A program made the position numbers and the translations under genes. The notes below the pieces were generated by a model, which made no database searches, was not told the origin of the DNA, and saw only the letters and a program-made list of their open reading frames with translations. From the NCBI GenBank assembly GCA_934675735.1, contig CAKURR010000007.1, positions 1 to 64,000 of the forward strand: a stretch of DNA of 64,000 nucleotides. The letters are read 5' to 3'. This DNA is from an uncultured Clostridia bacterium (GTDB lineage: Bacteria; Bacillota; Clostridia; Christensenellales; Aristaeellaceae). Of this stretch, positions 15,509 through 24,389 are shown piece by piece (position 1 is the stretch's first letter; every line of letters begins with the position of its first letter).

Positions 15509-16582
15509 TTACAGCCCAATCTCCGCCGCGCCGACGACGCCCATCCTCGCGGACAGCTCGCGCGGAACGGCAATCGCGCCCTCATGGCCCAGCGCTTCCA
15601 GCACGTCAATCATCGCCTGCTGCACAGGCGGCTTGCCCGCGACATAGATGCGCGGCTCGATGATTTCCTGCGGCTCGTCCATGTCGGGCGCAACGCCGAG
15701 CGCCGCGCCGAGCTTTTGGTGCAGCGGGATGACGTTACCCGGCATGGGAATTTCATCCGGCTCGTTCGGCAGAAACGCTTCCATCGCCTGCACGTCGAGC
15801 GCCAGCGCCGCGCCGAGCAGATAGCTCTGCACCTCCGCATGGGTGCGTTTGCCAAGCGTTTTCAGAATGCGGCCCGAAAACGCCGCGCGGCCCAGCCCGT
15901 TTTGGGCGCATGCCCACGCGCCTTCCATCGCCATTTTCGCGTCGTAATCTTCGGGCGAAACGAACGCGCCGCCGACCGCGTCGGCCAGAATGGTGTGATG
16001 GGTCATCGCGTCGAGCAGTTCGCCGGAAATCGAGGTCATGCAGCCGAGGATTCTGCCCTCCGCGCTCATGGCGACGAACTTGTTGTGCGACCCGGGCAGG
16101 ACGAACATCGCGCTTGTATCCGGCTCAAGCAGCGTGAACAGGCCGACGGCCTCTGTCTCCTCGCCGCGCATCATATCCATCATGCCGAAATTTTCCAAAT
16201 CGACAGGCCCCGCAAAGTTGCGCACGCCGGGGATGAAATGAATCGGGAACGGCGCGATTTCCGGAAAGGTTCGGGTCTGCATCGCGTCGTGCAGGTCGCC
16301 TGCCGACGCGGGCGCAGGCACATGCGGGATTTCGAGCAGCCCCATGTCGCTGGTAATCATGCCGTAAGCGACGCACTTCTTCACGTCGTTCGCGTTTAGG
16401 CCGTTTCGGGCGAGCAGCTGATGAATGCATTCAGCAAGCATCGCTTTTAAGCAGCTGTTGTTTCCTTCTACTGCGGTATGTCGAACACCGCCATCCCGTA
16501 CAATCCCATCCAACGGCTCATGTTTATCATTAAGCAACGTAACCCGCAGATTGGTTGTGCCACCGTCGATAATTAAAAACAT
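15509..16582 (-). CDS. dgoK: 2-dehydro-3-deoxygalactonokinase
   Basis: A 357-residue DgoK-family sugar kinase that phosphorylates KDGal to KDPGal in galactonate breakdown. The N-terminal phosphate loop is MFLIIDGGTTNLRVTLL; VLPGSHNKFV and MTSISGELLDAMTHHTIL are typical of the family. The KDPGal aldolase gene lies 148 bp upstream on the same strand, which completes the lower half of the De Ley-Doudoroff route. No galactonate dehydratase (DgoD) is visible here. GGGAG precedes the ATG, directly 3' of a repeat stem. Confidence 0.88.
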   Translation of the reverse strand: MFLIIDGGTTNLRVTLLNDKHEPLDGIVRDGGVRHTAVEGNNSCLKAMLAECIHQLLARNGLNANDVKKCVAYGMITSDMGLLEIPHVPAPASAGDLHDAMQTRTFPEIAPFPIHFIPGVRNFAGPVDLENFGMMDMMRGEETEAVGLFTLLEPDTSAMFVLPGSHNKFVAMSAEGRILGCMTSISGELLDAMTHHTILADAVGGAFVSPEDYDAKMAMEGAWACAQNGLGRAAFSGRILKTLGKRTHAEVQSYLLGAALALDVQAMEAFLPNEPDEIPMPGNVIPLHQKLGAALGVAPDMDEPQEIIEPRIYVAGKPPVQQAMIDVLEALGHEGAIAVPRELSARMGVVGAAEIGL

Positions 16583-16594
16583 AGGCTCCCTTTC

Positions 16595-16622
16595 CCGGGG
16601 CTTTGCCCCAACCCCCACCAAA
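16595..16622 (-). repeat. Stem-loop repeat copy 5 (B stem only)
   Basis: CGGGGCTTTGCCCC followed on the plus strand by AACCCCCACCA. It sits immediately upstream of the dgoK ribosome site; the A and C stems are missing or diverged. Confidence 0.55.
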
Positions 16623-16730
16623 GGGCTTTCGTTTTCTGTCGTTTGTTTCCGCCACAGGCGGCAACGACCGAAAACCTCTTTGGAAACCTTCGGGTCCAAA
16701 TACACTTTTTATTCACACTTCATCCGACTT

Positions 16731-17408
16731 TTATCTGAGCTTTTGAGCGTCCCACGCCGCAATCGCGTCGGTGAACTGCTTGGCGCGCGCCTGAATCGCG
16801 GCGAAATCGCCGTTTTTCACGGCGTCGGCAAGCACGAGCTGGCCGCCCACGCCGAAGCCGCAGACGCCCGCGTCGAGGAACTCCGCCACGTTTTCGGGCT
16901 TCACCCCGCCGACGGCGGACATATCGATATACCCCAGCGGCCCGCGGACGGCCTTGATGTAGTCCACGCCGAGCGTGCCCGCGGGGAACAGCTTCACGAT
17001 ATCCGCGCCCGCGCCGTGCGCCGCGACAATCTCCGTCGGGGTCAGCGCGCCGGGCATGGAAACCATGCCGAGCTGGCGGGTGCGGCGAATCACGCCGTAA
17101 TCGACGTTCGGGGAGATGACCAGGCACGCGCCCGCGTCGCAGGCGGCTTCAACTTCCTGCACGGTCAGCGCGGTGCCGCAGCCCACGAGCACGCGGCCGC
17201 CGTATTTTTGAACCGTATGGCGGATTTTTTCGGCGTTTTCCTTCACGCAGTCGGCGCTGTCGTGGTCAAACGTAAATTCGAGCACGCGCACACCGCCCGC
17301 AATCAGCGCTTCCACCACGCCGTCGAGCTTTTCCGTCGGCACACGGCGCAGAATGGCGACAAGCTTCGCCGCTTTTATCTGCGTCAGCGCCTCATGATGC
17401 GACAACAT
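16731..17408 (-). CDS. dgoA: KDPG/KDPGal aldolase
   Basis: A 225-residue class I aldolase of the Eda/DgoA family, splitting 2-dehydro-3-deoxy-6-phospho sugar acids to pyruvate and glyceraldehyde 3-phosphate. Motifs: KLVAILRRVPTEKL at the N-terminus, VLEFTFDHDS with the proton-relay Glu, LVGCGTALT, and the Schiff-base Lys in ADIVKLFPAG. The C-terminal GGVKPENVAEFLDAGVCGFG is the phosphate site. It follows the PepV gene by 15 bp and precedes dgoK. With DgoK next door, the galacto epimer is the likelier substrate, but Eda activity cannot be excluded. Confidence 0.88.
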   Translation of the reverse strand: MLSHHEALTQIKAAKLVAILRRVPTEKLDGVVEALIAGGVRVLEFTFDHDSADCVKENAEKIRHTVQKYGGRVLVGCGTALTVQEVEAACDAGACLVISPNVDYGVIRRTRQLGMVSMPGALTPTEIVAAHGAGADIVKLFPAGTLGVDYIKAVRGPLGYIDMSAVGGVKPENVAEFLDAGVCGFGVGGQLVLADAVKNGDFAAIQARAKQFTDAIAAWDAQKLR

Positions 17409-17423
17409 ATCCGTTTCCTCCGC

Positions 17424-18797
17424 TCAGGCGCACAGGGCGACGATGGCATACGCATAGATGCGCGCGGCCTTGACGAAGTTCGCCACGTCGATGCTCTCGT
17501 TCGCCTGATGCTCCAACTCAAGTTCGCCCGGGAACAGCATGCCGTAAGCCACGCCCTCTTTAAGGTGGCGCGCATACGTTCCGCCGCCGATGGCGAACGG
17601 CTTTGCGTTTTCTCCGGTAATCGTGTTGTAAACGTCCATCAGCTTGACGACCAGCTCGCTGGATTCCGGCACATGGTGCGGCACGCTCGGGTGAATCGGC
17701 TCAAGCGTATAACCGGCGGGCGCAAGGCGGCGCTGCACGGTCTCGCCGATGGTCTCGGGGTTGAAGAACACCGGATAGCGGCAGTCGAAGGTCACGTCCA
17801 GCTTGCCTTTCTTGGCGAAGAGCAGGCCGAGGTTGATGGTCAGCGCGCCGGAAACCTTGTCGCTGCCCGCGATGCCCAAATCCTCGCCTGCGGATTCGCG
17901 GCCCGCCGCCTCATCCAGCAGCGCAATCGGTGCGCCGCCGATGCCCAGCTTGGCCAGCACGTGCACGAGCATCTTCGCGGCGTTCTTGCCCTTCTCCGGC
18001 ACGGAAGCGTGCGCGGAAACACCGGTCACGGTCAGGCGGGTGTTGCCGTCCGCCAGCTCGCTTTCCAGCGCGCAGTCCTCGTCCTCCACGTCAAACGCAT
18101 CCGCCGCGGCCTCGCGCCAGTCGCCTGCCAGCACGGCGACCGCCTGATTCGGCACGACGTTCACGCGCGTGCCGGAAGCGATTTCCACCAGCCGCGCGTC
18201 GTCAAGCGCCGCGTGCAGCGCCAGCCGCAGACCGCCCTTTTCGGTGTTGATAAGCGGGAAATTCGCGTCCGGCGAGAAGCCCATATCCGGCAGGCCGATT
18301 TTCTTCTCATAGTATTTGAGGTCCTGCATGCCGCACTCCTCGTCGCAGCCGAGAATCAGGCGGCAGCGGCGGCGGAGCGGAATGCCCGCGTTGAGAATCG
18401 CCTTCATTGCGAACACGGCGGCCACGCCCGGGCCCTTGTCGTCGCTGGTGCCGCGGCCAATCATGCGGCCGTCGATGATTTCCGCGCCGTAGGGATCGTG
18501 ATCCCAGCCTTCGCCCTCGGGCACGACGTCCAGATGGCTCAGCACGGCGATCACCTCGTCGCCCTCGCCGATTTCCGTGTCGCAGCAATAGCCGTCCACG
18601 TCGCGCGGCTCCATGCCCAGACGCTTCAAATCCGCCATCGCGGTATCCAGCGCGCGGCGCACGTCCGCGCCGAAGGGCGCGTTATCGGCGCTGCGCTCCG
18701 CGCGAACGCTCGGCACGCGAATCCAGCGCTGAAGCGTTTCAATCATATCGCCCTCAAGGGCCTTCAGTTCCGCGTCCAGTTTCTCATTGTATTGCAT
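17424..18797 (-). CDS. pepV: M20-family dipeptidase, PepV-like
   Basis: A 457-residue zinc peptidase (Sapep/PepV clade) that cleaves dipeptides in the cytosol. VLSHLDVVPEGEGW holds the first zinc His/Asp, GRGTSDDKGPG the bridging Asp, and GCDEECGMQDLKYY the catalytic and zinc-binding Glu. The C-terminal GGGTYARHLKEGVAYG contributes a further ligand. Length fits PepV. AAAGGAG lies 7 bases before the ATG. The tight spacing with the aldolase gene suggests one transcript pepV-dgoA-dgoK. Confidence 0.92.
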   Translation of the reverse strand: MQYNEKLDAELKALEGDMIETLQRWIRVPSVRAERSADNAPFGADVRRALDTAMADLKRLGMEPRDVDGYCCDTEIGEGDEVIAVLSHLDVVPEGEGWDHDPYGAEIIDGRMIGRGTSDDKGPGVAAVFAMKAILNAGIPLRRRCRLILGCDEECGMQDLKYYEKKIGLPDMGFSPDANFPLINTEKGGLRLALHAALDDARLVEIASGTRVNVVPNQAVAVLAGDWREAAADAFDVEDEDCALESELADGNTRLTVTGVSAHASVPEKGKNAAKMLVHVLAKLGIGGAPIALLDEAAGRESAGEDLGIAGSDKVSGALTINLGLLFAKKGKLDVTFDCRYPVFFNPETIGETVQRRLAPAGYTLEPIHPSVPHHVPESSELVVKLMDVYNTITGENAKPFAIGGGTYARHLKEGVAYGMLFPGELELEHQANESIDVANFVKAARIYAYAIVALCA

Positions 18798-18811
18798 GTT
18801 GAACTCCTTTC

Positions 18812-18889
18812 TTTGGGGCTCTGCCCCAAACCCCGGCAGGGAACTCAGTTCCCTGCACCTTCTGTATATTGACTGCTTCGCAGTCAATA
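18812..18889 (-). repeat. Stem-loop repeat copy 6 (B-A-C), left half of an inverted pair
   Basis: B stem TTTGGGGCTCTGCCCCAAA, A stem GCAGGGAACTCAGTTCCCTGC, C stem TTGACTGCTTCGCAGTCAA. B ends right before the AAAGGAG of pepV. Confidence 0.85.
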
Positions 18890-18917
18890 AGGCTTCAAAC
18901 GCTCATCTTTCCTCCCC

Positions 18918-19086
18918 CATGATTGCAAAGCAATCATGATACGGGAGGTGCAGGAACCTCAGGTTCCTGCTGGGGGATTGAAGCTATGCGCCCGCTGTGC
19001 GGGAAAAAGCATAGCGAAAATCGGAAATCGCAAGGAGCGCTCGCGCGACTATGCGAGTTTCCCGGACTCGGGGCAACGCCCCGACC
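18918..19086 (+). repeat. Stem-loop repeat copy 7 (C-A-B), enlarged
   Basis: C stem CATGATTGC...GCAATCATG, A stem GCAGGAACCTCAGGTTCCTGC, then a block of about 95 bp (18978-19070) shared with copy 8, then a short B stem CGGGGCAACGCCCCG. Forms an inverted pair with copy 6. Confidence 0.85.
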
Positions 19087-19094
19087 GTCCTCTT

Positions 19095-20270
19095 TTACCC
19101 CAAAACGGTCTTCAAATGCGCCAGCGCCGCTTCCAGCTGCGCGCGCGGACAGCCGATGTTCAGGCGGATGAACCCGCGCCCGCTTTCGCCGAAGAACAGG
19201 CCGTCGTTCACCTTGACGTGCGCTGCAAAAATGCGGCGCATCAGCTCCTCCTGCTCCAGACCGAGCGCGCGGCAGTCCAGCCACATCAGATAGGTAGCCT
19301 CCAGCGGCGTGACGACAACCTTCGGGAAGTTCGCCTTCGCGTAAGCCATGACATAATCGCGGTTGTCCGCCAGATAGGCTTTCAGACCGTCCAGCCACGC
19401 GTCGCAGGCCGTGTAGGCCGCGCGCGTCGCCGCCAGAGCAAACACGTTGCCGCTCGTCACGCCGCTCGCAATCGCTTCCTTTGCAATCTCTTCGCGCATC
19501 TTTTCATTTTTGCAGACCAGCGAAGCCTGCTGCAAGCCCGCAACGTTGAACGTCTTGCTCGCCGCGCAGAGCATCACCGCCAGCTCGTCCGCGTGCTCCA
19601 TCGTCAATACGCTGTGGTGCTCATTCGGCGCAAAGACGAAATCCGCGTGAATCTCGTCGCAGACCAGCGGCACACCATATTTATAGCACAGGTTGACCAC
19701 GCCTGCAAGCTCTTCCTTCGTCCACGCGCGGCCGCACGGGTTGTGCGGCGAGCAGAACATCACCAGCTTCGCCTCGCGGGAAGCCAGCTTGCCCTCCGCG
19801 TCGGCCAGATTCAGCGTGTATCGGCCCTGCCCGTCGCGCGCCATCGGGCTTTCCACAATTCTGCGATTGCTCTCCTTGATGGAGGCGTAGAACGGGCCGT
19901 ATACCGGCGTGAAAATCAGCACGCCGTCGTTTTCCTCGGTCAGCGCGCGCACGCATGTGCGCAGTTCGGATACGACGCACGGCCCCATCAGCACATCCTT
20001 CGGCTCAAAGCCGACTCCATGGCGGCGCTGCCAATAATCGCACAGCGCGCGGGCGTCTGCCTCGCCGCTCATCGTATAGCCCCACGTGCCCTGATCAACC
20101 ACCTTTTGGACGGCCTCGCGAATCGCGGGCGCGGAGGGAAAATCCATATCCGCCACCCACATGGGCACCATGTCCGAATCGTGGTGCTCCTCGTCCATGC
20201 CGTCCCACTTCACGCAGTCCGTACCGCGGCGCTCAAGCCCCGCGTCAAAATACGCCTTGTCAAATTCCAT
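19095..20270 (-). CDS. patB: PLP-dependent cystathionine beta-lyase, PatB/MalY-like
   Basis: A 391-residue fold-type I PLP enzyme. MVPMWVADMDFPSAPAI near the N-terminus is characteristic of the MalY/PatB C-S lyase group; the cofactor Lys is in AASKTFNVAGLQQ, with SPHNPCGRAW binding PLP. It splits cystathionine or cysteine conjugates to a thiol, pyruvate and ammonia; some relatives are aminotransferases. The start ATG at 20270 lies 11 bp inside the end of the preceding membrane-protein gene, with GGAGG upstream, so the two are probably cotranscribed. Confidence 0.9.
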   Translation of the reverse strand: MEFDKAYFDAGLERRGTDCVKWDGMDEEHHDSDMVPMWVADMDFPSAPAIREAVQKVVDQGTWGYTMSGEADARALCDYWQRRHGVGFEPKDVLMGPCVVSELRTCVRALTEENDGVLIFTPVYGPFYASIKESNRRIVESPMARDGQGRYTLNLADAEGKLASREAKLVMFCSPHNPCGRAWTKEELAGVVNLCYKYGVPLVCDEIHADFVFAPNEHHSVLTMEHADELAVMLCAASKTFNVAGLQQASLVCKNEKMREEIAKEAIASGVTSGNVFALAATRAAYTACDAWLDGLKAYLADNRDYVMAYAKANFPKVVVTPLEATYLMWLDCRALGLEQEELMRRIFAAHVKVNDGLFFGESGRGFIRLNIGCPRAQLEAALAHLKTVLG

Positions 20271-21858
20271 GGTTCGTTTCCTCCTTCGTTTTGCAAACCG
20301 CCAGCATCAGCGGCAAAAGGCACACAAACGGATATACATACCGCCCCTGAACCACCGGCCCGAGCAAATACGTGCCCCAGAGCAGCAGCGGCAGAAGCAT
20401 CACGCCAAACCGCCGCCAATCCCCCGCGTGCATCGCCTGTAAGGCGCACAGCAGCACCAGCCACATCAGCAGCCCCGCGTTGAACACCCAGCGCAGAACG
20501 GGGATCGCATCCGCGCCGTCCGCCCAGATGTGCTCGTCCAGCCACGCGCGGACGGCGGCAAAGCGCGACGGATGCACCATCGGCGGCTGGGTATACAGCG
20601 CCGTCAGCACTCCGCCGTAGGAGCCGGAATCGATGTATTCCGGCGTGACGCGGTATGTGCGGTAGGGATACAGCATCGGCAGCATCAGGTTCAAAAACGC
20701 GTCGATGTAGATATCCGGCCGTTTCGCCCCGACGGAAAGCCAGAGTTTCGCCGCCCCCGCGGGGTCGGCCGCGAATGCCTCGCCGTTGAAGTAGAATTTC
20801 ACGGGGTCGGATATCGTCGGGTCGTAATGCTCATAGCCGCGGTCGATGAAATAGGTGTCCATCGCCGCCTGCTCGTCCTCGTCGAACGCGTCGGGGTCGA
20901 GGGCATGCACGCGCGAAAGCTGCTGCATCGGCACGGAAAACATCTCGCCCGCACTCCCCTTGTCGGCCTGCACCGCCGCGGCCAGCGCATGATTGACCCC
21001 CATGCTCGCCACGGCGGCCAGCAGCGCCCAGCAGGCGATTTTGCGCAGTCCCTTTCCAAACAGCAGCAGCAGCGCAACCCAGACCAGCATCGCGTAAATC
21101 ATGTTGTTGCGCAGCAGGCACGCCATCGCCCCGCCGACAACCATCAGCGCCAGACGCGGCTTTGTCAGCCCGCCCGTTCGCAGATATTCCAGCGTCAGCG
21201 CGAAAAACACCGTCAGGAAGCCGGAAAACAGCACGTCTTTGGTGCATGTGCTCGCGAAAATCATGTGATACGGCCAGAGGGCGAATACCGCCGTGCAAAT
21301 TCGCGCCGCGCGGCGCGAACAGCTTCTGGATACGGACGCGCAGGCCAGCGCAAAACAGGCGGCCATCGCCGTCATCTGCACGGCGCTGTATACCGCCGCG
21401 CATTGTTCCAGCGTTTGCAGCACGCCGAACAGCGACAGACACGCGCCCAAAAACAGCGTGTGCGCCAGCGGATGGAATTGGCTGTATTGGTGACACACCA
21501 CCTGCTGCGCCTGCACCTGCGTGTCATAGGCGAACGTGCCCGGGTAATAGATGAGGAATATCGGGATATAGCACGCCAGAATCAGTAAAAACGCCGCCCA
21601 CGCGCAAAAGGGCTTTTCCGGCGTGGGCATCGCTTTCGCCGCGCCGAAGCATTTCGGCATCAGCTTCTGCATCAGCAGCCAAAGCGCCGCCCACGCCACG
21701 ATAAACGCGGGCAGAAAACGCATCGCCGTCGCGCTCGGGCTCACCGAACCGCTTTGCTCAATCTGCACCCCCGGCGCATAGAGAAGCGCATAGAGAAACG
21801 CGCCGAACGTCAGCACGGCAAACTCGCGTTTCTTTATCGGATATCGTCTATTCGCCAT
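20260..21858 (-). CDS. Large multi-pass membrane protein, DUF6020-like (paralogue 1)
   Basis: A 532-residue protein with about 11-12 membrane helices. Blocks shared with three other genes in this window are YYPGTFAYDTQVQ (about 105-120), SQFHPLAHTLF, ASTCTKDVLFSGF, ACLLRNNMIYAM, and the extracellular segment with MQQLSR and DTYFIDRGY. The acidic residue in the first loop after PGxxxYD suggests a GT-C-type glycosyltransferase that uses a lipid-linked sugar, but this is inference; I know similar proteins only as DUF6020. AAAGGAG precedes the ATG. Confidence 0.78.
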   Translation of the reverse strand: MANRRYPIKKREFAVLTFGAFLYALLYAPGVQIEQSGSVSPSATAMRFLPAFIVAWAALWLLMQKLMPKCFGAAKAMPTPEKPFCAWAAFLLILACYIPIFLIYYPGTFAYDTQVQAQQVVCHQYSQFHPLAHTLFLGACLSLFGVLQTLEQCAAVYSAVQMTAMAACFALACASVSRSCSRRAARICTAVFALWPYHMIFASTCTKDVLFSGFLTVFFALTLEYLRTGGLTKPRLALMVVGGAMACLLRNNMIYAMLVWVALLLLFGKGLRKIACWALLAAVASMGVNHALAAAVQADKGSAGEMFSVPMQQLSRVHALDPDAFDEDEQAAMDTYFIDRGYEHYDPTISDPVKFYFNGEAFAADPAGAAKLWLSVGAKRPDIYIDAFLNLMLPMLYPYRTYRVTPEYIDSGSYGGVLTALYTQPPMVHPSRFAAVRAWLDEHIWADGADAIPVLRWVFNAGLLMWLVLLCALQAMHAGDWRRFGVMLLPLLLWGTYLLGPVVQGRYVYPFVCLLPLMLAVCKTKEETNHGI

Positions 21859-21900
21859 GCTTTCGCTCCTTTTTTATAATCGCTTGAATCATCGTTTTTT

Positions 21901-22071
21901 GATTTATCGCAACGCGATAAATCATACGGAAAGTCCGGAAACCTCAGGTTTCTGGCAGGGCTTGGGGATTTTCACCACGCGCCCGCTGTGCGGGATTCAG
22001 CGTGGCGAAAATCGGAAATCGCAAGGAGCGCTTGCGCGACTATGCGAGTTTCCCGGACTCGCAGTCCCAAG
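21901..22071 (+). repeat. Stem-loop repeat copy 8 (C-A-B), enlarged; overlaps a coding end
   Basis: C stem GATTTATCGC...GCGATAAATC, A stem CCGGAAACCTCAGGTTTCTGG, then the same block of about 95 bp as copy 7 (here 21974-22064). The last 75 bp are read in frame by the upstream membrane-protein gene and provide its C-terminus. Confidence 0.82.
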
Positions 22072-23658
22072 CGTCTCTCCCTTCCCCCTCTTCGGCACGG
22101 CCAGAAGCAGCGGTAAAAGACAGACGAACGGATAGAGATAGCGCCCCTGCATCACCGGCCCGAGTAAATACGTGCCCCAGAGCAGAATCGGTAAAAGCAG
22201 AATGCCGAAACGTTTCCAGTCGCCCGTGTACATTGTGTACAGCACGCAGAGCAGCATCAGCCAAATCGCCGCGCCCGCGTTCATCACCCAGCGCAGAACC
22301 GGAATGTCCCGCGCGCCCGTAGCCCAGATGTGCTCGTCCAGCCAGTCGCGCACCGCCTTGAACCGCGTCGGCTGGCTCATCTCTTCCCCGCCGAACGGCA
22401 TCGTCAGCGCGCGCGGCGTCATGCCCGTCTCGATGTATTTCGCCGTGCCCGCATACGCCCGATAGGGATACAGAAACGGCAGGTCAAGCTCCAGCAGCGC
22501 GTCCAGATAGATGTTCGGGCACCGCGCGCCGATGGTCAGCCACAGGTTGAAAAAGCCCGCCTTGTCCTCCAAAATCACGTCGGTGACCAGGTCGTTCTTC
22601 GTGAAATCCGCCAGCGTCGCGTCGTAACGCGTATAGCCCGCGTCACCGAAATACGTGTCCATCGCGAACATGTCCGCTTCGGTGAGGCTCTCCGGCGAAA
22701 GCGTGTACGCGCGTGAAAGCTGCTGCGCCGGAACGCTGAGCATCTCCTTCGCGTCGCCGCTGTCCGCATGGGTCAGCGCGGCCAGCCCCTGATTCGCGCC
22801 CATGCCCAGCACCGCCGCCAGCAGCGCCCAGCAGGCCGCGCGGCGCACGCCCCTGCCAAACACGAGCAGCAGCGCAACCCAGACCAGCATCGCGTAAATC
22901 ATGTTGTTGCGCAGCAGACACGCCATCATGCCCGCGAACACGTATACCGCCATGCGCAGCGCGCCGAGGCGGCCCGCCTGCACATATTCCAGCGTATAGG
23001 CGACAAACACCGCGAGGAACGCCGCAAACAGCACGTCCTTCGTGAAGTTGGAGGCAAACACCGCGTGATACGGACAGAGCGCGAAAAACGCCGCCGCAAG
23101 CCGCGCCGCCCTGCGCGAGCAGAAGCGGGAAATCGACGCGCAGACCCACGCAAAGCACAGCGAAACCAGCGCCATCTGAATCCCGCTGCACAGCAGCGCG
23201 CATTTTTCAAACGATTGCAGCAGACCGTAGGCGTCCAGACAAAGTTTGAGCAGCAGCGTGTGCGCCAGCGGATAGAACATGCTGTAACTGCCGCTCGCAA
23301 TCTGGAAGGTCTGCGCCGTCACGTCGTAGGTGAACGAGCCGGGGAACTCGATGAGCAGCATCGGCGTATAGCACGCGAAAAACAGCAGAAACGCGCCCCA
23401 CGTGCAGAAGGGCTTCTTTTCCTCTCGCGCGCTGCACGCCATTTGGGGCATTGCCACCGCCAGCAGCGCCGTCAGCACGACAAACGCAATCGGGAACGCG
23501 GCGGCGAACCGCGCCAGCGACCTGCCCCCGTCCGTCGCGCCGAACTGCTCGATTTGGGAGCACAGCGCCGTCAGCAGCGCATAGCCAAATGCGCCGAAAA
23601 GCAGCACGGCCAGCTTTCTGCCCCGATTTTCGCGAAACAAATCCTTTATTTTCTGCAT
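21997..23658 (-). CDS. Large multi-pass membrane protein, DUF6020-like (paralogue 2)
   Basis: A 553-residue paralogue of the next gene downstream, with the same blocks: EFPGSFTYDVTAQ, SMFYPLAHTLLL, SNFTKDVLFAAF, ACLLRNNMIYAM, and a C-terminal ILLWGTYLLGPVMQGRYLYP. The last 24 residues (ending SRASAPCDFRFSPR) are not like the paralogues; they are encoded by the intergenic repeat, so the native stop was probably lost when the repeat came in. The start ATG at 23658 overlaps the RsmC-like gene by 13 bp. A membrane location and possible glycosyltransferase activity are inferred. Confidence 0.78.
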   Translation of the reverse strand: MQKIKDLFRENRGRKLAVLLFGAFGYALLTALCSQIEQFGATDGGRSLARFAAAFPIAFVVLTALLAVAMPQMACSAREEKKPFCTWGAFLLFFACYTPMLLIEFPGSFTYDVTAQTFQIASGSYSMFYPLAHTLLLKLCLDAYGLLQSFEKCALLCSGIQMALVSLCFAWVCASISRFCSRRAARLAAAFFALCPYHAVFASNFTKDVLFAAFLAVFVAYTLEYVQAGRLGALRMAVYVFAGMMACLLRNNMIYAMLVWVALLLVFGRGVRRAACWALLAAVLGMGANQGLAALTHADSGDAKEMLSVPAQQLSRAYTLSPESLTEADMFAMDTYFGDAGYTRYDATLADFTKNDLVTDVILEDKAGFFNLWLTIGARCPNIYLDALLELDLPFLYPYRAYAGTAKYIETGMTPRALTMPFGGEEMSQPTRFKAVRDWLDEHIWATGARDIPVLRWVMNAGAAIWLMLLCVLYTMYTGDWKRFGILLLPILLWGTYLLGPVMQGRYLYPFVCLLPLLLAVPKRGKGETLGTASPGNSHSRASAPCDFRFSPR

Positions 23659-24233
23659 GCAATCACCCAATAGCCGCCGTCGCGCTCGATGGTTTCGGCT
23701 TCGGCGTACAGTTCTTTCAGATATTTCAGTGCGCTGGGCGCGCCCTGCTGCTTGCGGATGACCAGAAACAGCCTGCCGCCGTCAACGAGGTGCGATTTGG
23801 CGTCCGCGAACATTTGATAAATCACGGCCTTGCCCGCGCGAATCGGCGGGTTGGTGATGACCGCGTCAAATTCGCCTTCGATATGGGCGAATCCGTCGGA
23901 AAGCACAGCTTTGGCCTGCATGCCGTTTTTCCGCACATTGCGGACGGCAAGGTCGAGCGCGCGCTCATTCACGTCGGCCATCGTCACCGCCAGCGACGGG
24001 AAGCGGGCGAGCGTCATGACGGTCATCGCGCCCCAGCCGCAGCCCATATCGAGCACGCGCCCATGCAGCTCGGGCAGGCTCTTACAGAGGATTTCGCTGC
24101 CGGGGTCTATATGCTGTTTGGAAAACACGCCCGCGTCGGTCTCAAAGCCGAGCGTTTTGCCCATGAACACGCCGGTGAAATGCCGCTCCTCGTGTTCGCT
24201 GGTCGGGTTATTGGTATAATAATATTCAGGCAT
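23646..24233 (-). CDS. Class I SAM-dependent methyltransferase, RsmC-like
   Basis: A 195-residue methylase corresponding to the C-terminal catalytic domain of RsmC (16S rRNA m2G1207). SAM-binding VLDMGCGWGAMTVM is motif I, and NPPIRAGK the base-binding NPP motif IV. The N-terminal MPEYYYTNNPTSEHEERHF is typical of single-domain Firmicute homologues. GGAG lies 8 bases before the ATG at 24233; the frame continues upstream only into a repeat. It overlaps the following membrane-protein gene. Confidence 0.88.
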   Translation of the reverse strand: MPEYYYTNNPTSEHEERHFTGVFMGKTLGFETDAGVFSKQHIDPGSEILCKSLPELHGRVLDMGCGWGAMTVMTLARFPSLAVTMADVNERALDLAVRNVRKNGMQAKAVLSDGFAHIEGEFDAVITNPPIRAGKAVIYQMFADAKSHLVDGGRLFLVIRKQQGAPSALKYLKELYAEAETIERDGGYWVIACRK

Positions 24234-24255
24234 AAAAAACTCCTTCTTGGGGGAC

Positions 24256-24335
24256 GGCTTGGGGCTTTGCCCCAAACCCCACCAAGAACCTGAGGTTCTT
24301 GGATTTCCCACTTTTTGATTGCTTCGCAATCAAAA
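24256..24335 (-). repeat. Stem-loop repeat copy 9 (B-A-C)
   Basis: B stem CTTGGGGCTTTGCCCCAA, A stem CCAAGAACCTGAGGTTCTTGG, C stem TTTGATTGCTTCGCAATCAAA. Lies in the 5' region of the RsmC-like gene. Confidence 0.85.
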
Positions 24336-24389
24336 TAAACTTATTTTATTGCTGAAAAATATTGCAGTGGCGCAAAGAGCGCATCCGTA

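Noticed and set aside
18934..19398. Minus-strand frame with the same SRASAPCDFRFS peptide as the end of membrane paralogue 2
   Set aside because: It is only the translation of repeat copy 7 extended into antisense of patB; there is no start signal.
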